Below, in pieces: positions 58,161 through 64,000 of a stretch of 64,000 nucleotides of DNA. Every line of letters starts with the position of its first letter. Position 1 is the first letter of the stretch. Location: positions 1,311,702 through 1,375,701 of the forward strand of contig NZ_CP059081.1 in NCBI RefSeq assembly GCF_015602705.1, read 5' to 3'. Source of the stretch: Acinetobacter lwoffii. GTDB taxonomy: Bacteria > Pseudomonadota > Gammaproteobacteria > Pseudomonadales > Moraxellaceae. The notes under the pieces were generated by a model. That model did no database searches, was not told the origin of the DNA, and worked only from the letters and a program-made list of their open reading frames with translations. A program made the position numbers and the translations under genes.

Positions 58161-59348
58161 ATGTTTGTGCGACTGTTTTATACCTTACGCAAATATGGTG
58201 TACCGGTATCGACTCGCGAATTGATTGACCTGAATCAGGCAGTTTCTGCAGGTCTGGTGTTTGCCGATCAGGACGAGTTCTATCAGCTGGCCAAAACCGT
58301 AATGGTCAAGGACGAGCGCTATTTCGACAAGTTCGATCGCGCCATGAAAGATTATTTTGATGGTATCGCGACCTTTGATCTGGATGAACTGCTAAATCAG
58401 GTGCATAAGCTGCCCAAAGACTGGTTCGATCTCGAATTACTCGAGAAGCATCTGACCCCGGAGCAGCGCGAAGATCTGAAAAAAGCCGGATCGCTAGAAG
58501 AACTGATGAAAATGCTGGAAGAGCGTCTGCGCGAACAGCATAAAAAACATCAGGGCGGTAACAAGATGATTGGTACTGGTGGTACTTCGCCCTTTGGTGC
58601 TTATGGTGATCATCCTGAAGGCGTGCGTATTGGCGGGCCAGGGCGTAAGCGTTCTGCAGTGAAAGTCTGGGAGCAGCGTCAATACCGTAATCTGGATGAT
58701 GAGCAGATTTTGGGTAGCCGCCAGATGCAGATGGCATTGCGCCGTCTACGAAAATTTGCCCGTCAGGGTGCAGCCGAAGAACTCGATATTGATGGTACGA
58801 TTCGTGAAACGGCCAAGCAGGGTATTCTGGATGTGCAACTGGTGCCCGAGCGTCGTAACCGTATTAAAGTTTTAATGCTGTTCGATGTCGGTGGTTCGAT
58901 GGATGCGCATATTGCCCAGTGTGAAAAGCTGTTCAGTGCGGCGAAAACCGAATTCAAGACCCTGGAATATTTCTATTTCCATAACTGTCTCTATGACTAT
59001 GTCTGGAAAGACAATATCCGTCGTTCCAGTTCACGCATCAATACCTGGGATTTGTTCAATACCTATGGCCGTGATTACCGCGTGATTGTGGTCGGAGATG
59101 CCAGTATGGCGCCGTATGAGCTGAATTCTGTCGGTGGTTCGGTTGAATATATGAATGATGAAGCTGGACAGGTCTGGTTACAGCGTCTGCGTCAGCATTT
59201 TGATAAAACTGCTTGGCTGAATCCGGAAGAAGAAAAATACTGGCATTACACCCATACCATTGGTCTGATCCAGCAGATATTTGAAAATCATATGTTTCCA
59301 ATGACGCTGAAAGGCATTGAAGACATGACCAAATATCTGGCGCGTTAA
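58161..59348 (+). CDS. VWA domain protein (CoxE-like)
   Basis: The 395-residue protein matches the VWA-containing CoxE-like family, with VLMLFDVGGSMDAHI near 235 as a metal-ion-dependent adhesion site (Asp-x-Gly-x-Ser). The N-terminal half is helical and charged. It probably works as a complex with the upstream MoxR-type ATPase, in the manner of CoxD/CoxE or RavA/ViaA, but the client protein is unknown. No cox genes are nearby. Confidence 0.88.
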   Translation: MFVRLFYTLRKYGVPVSTRELIDLNQAVSAGLVFADQDEFYQLAKTVMVKDERYFDKFDRAMKDYFDGIATFDLDELLNQVHKLPKDWFDLELLEKHLTPEQREDLKKAGSLEELMKMLEERLREQHKKHQGGNKMIGTGGTSPFGAYGDHPEGVRIGGPGRKRSAVKVWEQRQYRNLDDEQILGSRQMQMALRRLRKFARQGAAEELDIDGTIRETAKQGILDVQLVPERRNRIKVLMLFDVGGSMDAHIAQCEKLFSAAKTEFKTLEYFYFHNCLYDYVWKDNIRRSSSRINTWDLFNTYGRDYRVIVVGDASMAPYELNSVGGSVEYMNDEAGQVWLQRLRQHFDKTAWLNPEEEKYWHYTHTIGLIQQIFENHMFPMTLKGIEDMTKYLAR

Positions 59349-59455
59349 TTCCATTTATCTATAAGTGACTTTAGTTAGAGTTATTAGTGATTTCAAACAA
59401 ATTATTCTAGTATAAAGTCACTCATTATCTCTTATTTAAAATTTCAGGCATCATT

Positions 59456-60664
59456 ATGGCTCATCAAATTAATGGTATTGCGTTACCAAATGAAGAGGGT
59501 TTTTTTGGTCAATATGGCGGTCAGTTTATTCCACCCGATCTGAAACAGGCCATGGATGATATTAATGTGGCCTATCAGGAAATTCGTCAGACTGAAGAAT
59601 TTCAGAATGAATTGAAAGACCTATTTGCTCATTATGTCGGTCGTCCAAGTCCACTATTTCATGCCAAACGTCTTTCTGAACAGCTCGGTGGAGCCCAGAT
59701 TTATTTGAAACGTGAAGATCTGAACCATACTGGCGCGCACAAGATTAATCATTGCCTAGGTGAAGCACTACTGGCCAAATATATGGGCAAGACCAAAGTC
59801 ATCGCAGAAACTGGTGCCGGCCAGCATGGTGTTGCTTTGGCAACTGCATGTGCCTTGGTGGGTATTCCGTGTGAAATTCATATGGGGCAGGTGGATATCG
59901 AAAAAGAGCATCCAAACGTCGTCAAGATGAAAATTCTGGGTGCCAAGCTGATTTCTGTGACTCGCGGTACAGCCACACTCAAAGATGCAGTCGACAGTGC
60001 TTTTGAAGAATATTTGAAAGATCCGAAAAATTACATCTATGCTATCGGTTCGGTGGTTGGACCGCATCCATTTCCGATGATGGTTCGTGATTTTCAGTCG
60101 ATTATTGGTGATGAGATTAAAGTTCAGGCCAATGAGCGTTTTGGTGCAAATCCTGACTATGTTGTTGCCTGTGTCGGTGGGGGTTCCAATGCAGTTGGCG
60201 CATTCACTGCATTTTTAAATGAACCAGATGTGAAACTGGTAGGCGTTGAGCCGGCAGGTCATGGTCTGGATACTGACAAGCACTCAGCAACATTAACTTT
60301 GGGTAAGCCGAGCCAGTTACACGGGATGGCCTGTTATGTGCTAGAAGATGAACAAGGCGAACCTTTACCAGTGCATTCAATTGCTTCTGGTCTGGACTAT
60401 CCAGGAGTAGGCCCGCAGCACAGTCTGTTAAAAGATCTGGGACGGGTAGAGTACACTACAGCAACTGATCAGGAATGTCTGGATGCATTTATGACCCTTT
60501 CACGCGTTGAAGGCATTGTGCCTGCACTGGAAAGTTCACATGCAGTAGCTTGGGCCATTCGTGAAGCGGGTAAATTGCCAAAAGATACCAAGATTGTGGT
60601 GAACTTATCAGGTCGTGGTGATAAAGACTCAGATTATGTCGCAGAAAAATTAGGTCTCAACTGA
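59456..60664 (+). CDS. trpB: Tryptophan synthase beta chain
   Basis: The 402-residue protein has NHTGAHKIN with the PLP Lys near 91, ETGAGQHG near 113-120 and [12 protein letters not shown] near 236. It makes tryptophan from indole and serine. It has no trpA or trpF beside it and is flanked by a VWA gene and a CBS gene, and parts such as [20 protein letters not shown] depart from the usual TrpB. It may be a second, stand-alone copy. Confidence 0.9.
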   Translation: MAHQINGIALPNEEGFFGQYGGQFIPPDLKQAMDDINVAYQEIRQTEEFQNELKDLFAHYVGRPSPLFHAKRLSEQLGGAQIYLKREDLNHTGAHKINHCLGEALLAKYMGKTKVIAETGAGQHGVALATACALVGIPCEIHMGQVDIEKEHPNVVKMKILGAKLISVTRGTATLKDAVDSAFEEYLKDPKNYIYAIGSVVGPHPFPMMVRDFQSIIGDEIKVQANERFGANPDYVVACVGGGSNAVGAFTAFLNEPDVKLVGVEPAGHGLDTDKHSATLTLGKPSQLHGMACYVLEDEQGEPLPVHSIASGLDYPGVGPQHSLLKDLGRVEYTTATDQECLDAFMTLSRVEGIVPALESSHAVAWAIREAGKLPKDTKIVVNLSGRGDKDSDYVAEKLGLN

Positions 60665-60685
60665 TTTTATTCAAAATGTTCATAT

Positions 60686-60717
60686 AAAAAATCCCGGTAC
60701 ACGTACCGGGATTTTTT
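60686..60717. terminator. Bidirectional intrinsic terminator after trpB
   Basis: ATCCCGGTAC-AC-GTACCGGGAT is flanked by an A-run on the left and T-run on the right. Confidence 0.88.
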
Positions 60718-60792
60718 ATGCATCAGATATAAAACTTTATCTTGTATCATTTAAGTGATCTTCAAATGCCTTAGAGAAAGCTAGATGATATT

Positions 60793-61224
60793 TTAACCTG
60801 AGATATATTGCTGTAACTGTTCAATTAATTTGCGTTGGTCATCCATGGCCGCTTTGACCAAATCCCCAATTGAAATCAAACCGATCAGTTTTTCATGTTC
60901 GACCACAGGTAAGTGGCGTAGGTGGCGTTCAGTCATCAGAGATAAACAGTCTTCTACGCTAGTAGCTGTATTTACGGTAATCACTTTAGAGGTCATGATC
61001 TCATTAACAGTGGTGTCGAATGAGGTTCTTTGCATCAGCGCGATCTTACGCGTGTAATCTCGCTCTGACAAAATCCCCACCACGTTGTCTTCATGGGTTA
61101 CCACAAGCGCCCCGATTCCTTTATCTGCCATCAAGGTGATGGCCTCTAAAACGGTAGAATCTGGACGGATGGTATAAATAGCTTGATGCATTTTTTCACT
61201 GAGCACCTGTGCCACATTGGTCAT
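60793..61224 (-). CDS. CBS-domain pair protein
   Basis: The 143-residue protein holds two CBS domains (about 10-70 and 78-135), with marks VLSEKMHQAIYTIRPD, GALVVTH, VGILSERDYTRKI and VEDCLSLM. CBS pairs bind adenine nucleotides. The target is unknown. AGGATGATT lies upstream of the ATG. Confidence 0.88.
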   Translation of the reverse strand: MTNVAQVLSEKMHQAIYTIRPDSTVLEAITLMADKGIGALVVTHEDNVVGILSERDYTRKIALMQRTSFDTTVNEIMTSKVITVNTATSVEDCLSLMTERHLRHLPVVEHEKLIGLISIGDLVKAAMDDQRKLIEQLQQYISG

Positions 61225-61328
61225 GCTTAATCATCCTTATTGGTTAATTTATTATTAATCCTAGAGTATGTATTCAACCTGAACATCTCTAAGTGTTTAG
61301 GTTTTAGTCTTTATAAATAGCATGTTAT

Positions 61329-61709
61329 TTAAGCAATGTGCAGTCTTTGTTGCGAAAAAAACAGATGACGCATCTGTGCAGCAGTCAGTTTGAGTTTGGT
61401 TCCATTGGTGTTGAACAGGGCTGGCGTAACATTCAGTCGCGACAGGGTCGGCAATAATGCATTTTCAAAATCTTCAGAATTGATTTTACGCGGGATGTAA
61501 TCCGGCCAATGCTGCTGGGCATAATTTTTAGCATCCAGCGGATTGAGCCAGAATGGGAAGATACAGTCTTCCTGGTCACGCATCATCGCCCAGCCTTGGT
61601 GATATGCGCCCCATAGCTCGCCACAATTCATCAAAGATTTAAGCATCGTGATCTTTAACAGAAAGTTTTTGCAGATCGGATCAATTTGAATAATTTTTCG
61701 TGGTTTCAT
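61329..61709 (-). CDS. DUF2750-like protein
   Basis: The 126-residue protein has a central part, GELWGAYHQGWAMMRDQED, then IFPFWLNPLDAKNYAQQHWP, that resembles DUF2750 proteins, which seem to be soluble. No function is known. Confidence 0.6.
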   Translation of the reverse strand: MKPRKIIQIDPICKNFLLKITMLKSLMNCGELWGAYHQGWAMMRDQEDCIFPFWLNPLDAKNYAQQHWPDYIPRKINSEDFENALLPTLSRLNVTPALFNTNGTKLKLTAAQMRHLFFSQQRLHIA

Positions 61710-61833
61710 TAGAATAAAGTGCTATTGGAGTTCAGGCTCTATTCTAGGAACTTTATATGAAATTACTGTTTCAGCTTTGCAAGGATTCGTAAGAAAATAT
61801 GTATTGATTGCTATTTATTGAAAAAAGGGCTGA

Positions 61834-61858
61834 AAAAAACGCCACCTAGGTGACGTTT
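61834..61858 (-). terminator. Intrinsic terminator of the Sel1-like gene
   Basis: On the minus strand ACGTCACC-TA-GGTGGCGT with one UG pair is followed by seven T. Confidence 0.7.
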
Positions 61859-61860
61859 CT

Positions 61861-62094
61861 TTATGCTTGCATGGTGGCCATGTTTTGCCAGTACTGGGCT
61901 TTGAGTGAATCTCGTTCTACACGGAAACCTTGATAATAAAGTTCTGCTAAAAAGAGCGCTGCTTTACCATGGCCTGCACGAGCGGCTTCTTCAAGCTGTT
62001 TTACCGCATCAGCAAAGTTCATTTGCGATTGAATGGTATTCACGGCATCTGCGTACAGATGTTCCAGATCGTGTTGAGAGAGTTGTTGTATCAT
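61861..62094 (-). CDS. Small Sel1-like repeat protein
   Basis: The 77-residue helical protein contains one Sel1-like repeat near residues 38-70, with GHGKAALFLAELYYQGFRVERD. Such repeats mediate protein contacts. The role is unknown. Confidence 0.75.
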   Translation of the reverse strand: MIQQLSQHDLEHLYADAVNTIQSQMNFADAVKQLEEAARAGHGKAALFLAELYYQGFRVERDSLKAQYWQNMATMQA

Positions 62095-62315
62095 ATAAAA
62101 ACTCCTTAATTTTAATTATGATTACAGGATAGACTATTTAGTCTAAATACAAATATAAATTAGTATTGTTAAACTAATATTACAAAATAATGGAAAAGTC
62201 AACTATTCGATTTTATTTGTTTACTTCAGTTATAGTTTAACTGATTAAACTATACACAACTATAAATATTATTAAGCTACATTGTAAATTGATAGCAAAC
62301 AATAAGGAGAAGGCC
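62095..62315. promoter_or_regulatory. AT-rich divergent promoter region with dyads
   Basis: The region between two divergent genes holds inverted repeats: AGACT/AGTCT (near 62131-62144), TTAGT/ACTAA (near 62159-62178) and TATAGTTTAA-CTGA-TTAAACTATA (62231-62254, a perfect 10-bp stem). The last could be an operator for a regulator of the downstream gene. No sigma-70 promoter is clear. Confidence 0.45.
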
Positions 62316-62678
62316 ATGATGACAAGAACTTTAGATGGTGTGAAATTTGATATGCCTCCGACTGCAGGTCAAATTATGGAACTTGCCGATTTGCATCGTA
62401 AAAAACTCGATCAAGCTATATTCAGTAAATATACCCATCTAGGCGATTATGGGCTGGCACAACGTAAAGAAGTCTACGACTTTACCCGGGCGCTGGACGA
62501 AAACCAGCGTGAGCAGTTTTATAAACTCTATAATGGTGAGCTGGTCCGCATTGCAGATGAGGATCGCTTACATCCGCCTGAAGCAGAAGCCGGTTTAAGT
62601 AAATTTGCAATTGCACTGGTATTGCTTGTTGTTGCATTGGTGCTGTATTCAACAATTATTACTAGAATAATGAATTAA
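62316..62678 (+). CDS. Tail-anchored membrane protein, unknown
   Basis: ATG 62316 with AAGGAGAAGG upstream gives 120 residues. The soluble helical part spans residues 1-95, and a membrane segment lies near 97-116 at the C-terminus. The protein looks tail-anchored with a cytoplasmic N-terminus. No family was recognised. Confidence 0.65.
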   Translation: MMTRTLDGVKFDMPPTAGQIMELADLHRKKLDQAIFSKYTHLGDYGLAQRKEVYDFTRALDENQREQFYKLYNGELVRIADEDRLHPPEAEAGLSKFAIALVLLVVALVLYSTIITRIMN

Positions 62679-62747
62679 TGCCCAAAATAGCAGGATTCAG
62701 CTCTTGTGAATATTCAGTGCGCTGACTTGAACTTATGTAACTGCGAC

Positions 62748-62779
62748 CATACACTACCTCTAACCTGAGGTAGTGTATG
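62748..62779 (+). promoter_or_regulatory. 13-bp hairpin covering the RBS and start codon
   Basis: CATACACTACCTC (62748-62760) and GAGGTAGTGTATG (62767-62779) are perfect inverted repeats with a 6-base loop. The second arm holds the Shine-Dalgarno GAGG and the ATG of the downstream gene, so both are paired in the mRNA if transcription starts upstream of 62748. Confidence 0.8.
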
Positions 62780-63100
62780 TCTATAGATACAGAAAAACTA
62801 AGCCAATTTTTCAGCAGAATCAAACTGGAACAGATTTATAACAGTGTGGTTATTTTTATTATTGCGGTCATTCTACTTTTAGCCGCATTTGCTTTATATC
62901 GTCCGCTTAGCCTTTCCCAAGTCACCCAGATTCAACAACTGTCTAAACAGCAAAACCTTCCCCGAACCCAAGATATGGCACTCGCCTTGTTAGAGCAGCA
63001 GCATATCCGTCGTGGGCAGTACCTTAAATTGATGCAGGCTTATCAGCAGGAATCGCTTCGGGCACGTCAGCTTCCGCCGGTCTCTGTGGAGATGCCTTAG
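62777..63100 (+). CDS. Small membrane-anchored protein, unknown
   Basis: The 107-residue protein has a short polar N-terminus, a membrane segment near 22-42 and a helical periplasmic part with many Gln. Its start lies in the stem described above. Its end overlaps the convergent M16 peptidase gene by 77 bp. No family was recognised. Confidence 0.6.
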   Translation: MSIDTEKLSQFFSRIKLEQIYNSVVIFIIAVILLLAAFALYRPLSLSQVTQIQQLSKQQNLPRTQDMALALLEQQHIRRGQYLKLMQAYQQESLRARQLPPVSVEMP

Positions 63101-64000
63101 GCATAGGATTTGTTGGTAAGTAATAATTGGCATCCATTAAATTCTGTTCCAAACGCATTTTCAAAGCATTTTGATCCAGTTCTTTATTGACAACGACCAG
63201 GGTTAAGCGATCAGGATGAAAATGCTTGCGCACTGCATTTTGTACATCTGCCGCTGTGATTTTAGCCAGGCGTTCTGGATAACTGGATAAATAATCAGTT
63301 TGCTCACTATAAAAACCTATATTGCCTAGCTGGGCATTAATGGTGGCATTACTGCTGTAATTATTAGGAAAAGCACGTAACATGCCTGCTTTGGTTTCTT
63401 CCAGACGCTGAGTATCAATAGGTTGACTGACAAAGTTGATAAATGCTTGATGTGCGACCTGAATGCTATCTAGCAGTTGATCCTGACGCGTGGAATACTT
63501 AAAGCTGAATACGCCCGGTGCCTGACTAAAGCTCAACGAACTATAAGCGCCATAAGTAAAACCACGTTTCACCCGCAGTTCCTGCATCAATACCGCATTA
63601 AATCCGCTACCGCCAAACATGCGATTGGCGACCTCTAAAGCCAGTTTATCTTCAGTAAAGCGAGTTGGGCCTAAATGCCCAAAGGTGACATGCGCCTGAG
63701 ACGAGTTATAGGGTAGATGTACCACTTCAAAACCAGATTGAGTTTCAGGTTGTGGCAATCGCACTGCTTTTTGCCCTTGGGGTAAATTACCGGCAATGCG
63801 TTCAGACAGTTCCAGTGCCTGTTTCGGGCTGAGTTTTCCAGTAATGGAAATATTCATATTTTGCGCCACCAAAAACTGATCACGAAATTTTTTCAATAAT
63901 TCTGCGTTAATTTTCTTGGTACTGCCTTGGGTACCAGTGATTGGTTCTGCATAAGGGTGTTGACCATATAGGGCACGATAAAAACGGATATCCATGAGTC
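63024..64000 (-). CDS. M16-family zinc peptidase, C-terminal part (partial)
   Basis: The frame is open to the window end, so the N-terminus with the HxxEH zinc motif is missing. The visible part begins near ALYGQHPYAEPITGT, which in M16 proteins follows the catalytic helix. FGGSGFNAVLMQELRVKRG and YGAYSSLSFSQAPGVF mark the second M16 domain. It resembles periplasmic PqqL or YmxG-type peptidases. The C-terminus is Pro/Ala-rich. Confidence 0.88.
   Translation of the reverse strand, partial: LMDIRFYRALYGQHPYAEPITGTQGSTKKINAELLKKFRDQFLVAQNMNISITGKLSPKQALELSERIAGNLPQGQKAVRLPQPETQSGFEVVHLPYNSSQAHVTFGHLGPTRFTEDKLALEVANRMFGGSGFNAVLMQELRVKRGFTYGAYSSLSFSQAPGVFSFKYSTRQDQLLDSIQVAHQAFINFVSQPIDTQRLEETKAGMLRAFPNNYSSNATINAQLGNIGFYSEQTDYLSSYPERLAKITAADVQNAVRKHFHPDRLTLVVVNKELDQNALKMRLEQNLMDANYYLPTNPMPKASPQRPAEADVPEAIPADKPASI

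Overview
The window looks like a stretch of an Acinetobacter chromosome. The sequence is moderately AT-rich, the gene order pyrG-kdsA-eno-ftsB-ispD fits that genus, and the umuD product has the long N-terminus known from Acinetobacter UmuD. I had no database access, so genus and family calls rest on recognised motifs and gene order.

Positions 1 to about 24.4 kb are the right-hand part of a lambda-like siphophage prophage. In order they hold scaffold, major capsid, head-tail joining genes, tail terminator, major tail protein, the G/GT tail chaperone pair with a GGGAAAG slippery heptamer, tape measure, M, a fibre-like protein, L, K, I, J, a DUF4376 protein, a coiled-coil membrane protein, holin and GH24 lysozyme. 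Integrase, cI and replication genes lie outside the window. Two non-structural cassettes interrupt the tail operon. The first (3.9-4.9 kb) has a small structured RNA resembling the C4 antisense RNA of P1/P7 directly upstream of an antirepressor, plus a membrane protein. The second (6.7-9.5 kb) has an array of seven inverted repeats, two divergent ribbon-helix-helix repressors sharing repeated operators, a KilA-N antirepressor and three small exported or membrane proteins. Terminator-like hairpins sit at most gene junctions of the late operon and one lies inside the holin gene. The prophage ends with umuDC and a small beta-helix protein on the minus strand.

From 24.6 to 37.4 kb lie mostly metabolic and regulatory genes: alpha/beta hydrolases, brnQ, map, a LysR regulator, a sirtuin lacking the usual zinc cysteines, a PadR-like regulator facing a 2,4-dienoyl-CoA reductase gene across two palindromic operators, a YheT-like hydrolase and a lipoprotein.

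From 37.5 to 44.7 kb is the core cluster pyrG-kdsA-eno-ftsB-ispD followed by rodA. An IS5-like element lies between ispD and rodA. From 44.8 to 48.2 kb is a five-gene cytochrome bd operon on the minus strand, cydP-cydA-cydB-cydX-ybgE, including two small subunits that are easily missed. A porin gene follows.

From 49.9 to 64 kb are a HIT protein, a YARHG-type small secreted protein, a HIBADH-like dehydrogenase, a PhaC-like hydrolase, metZ, ybaB-recR, rnd, a YcgL gene, a MoxR/VWA pair, a trpB with no trpA beside it, a CBS-domain protein, several small genes and a truncated M16 peptidase at the window edge. The 62.7 kb gene is notable because its ribosome-binding site and start codon lie entirely in one arm of a 13-bp inverted repeat.
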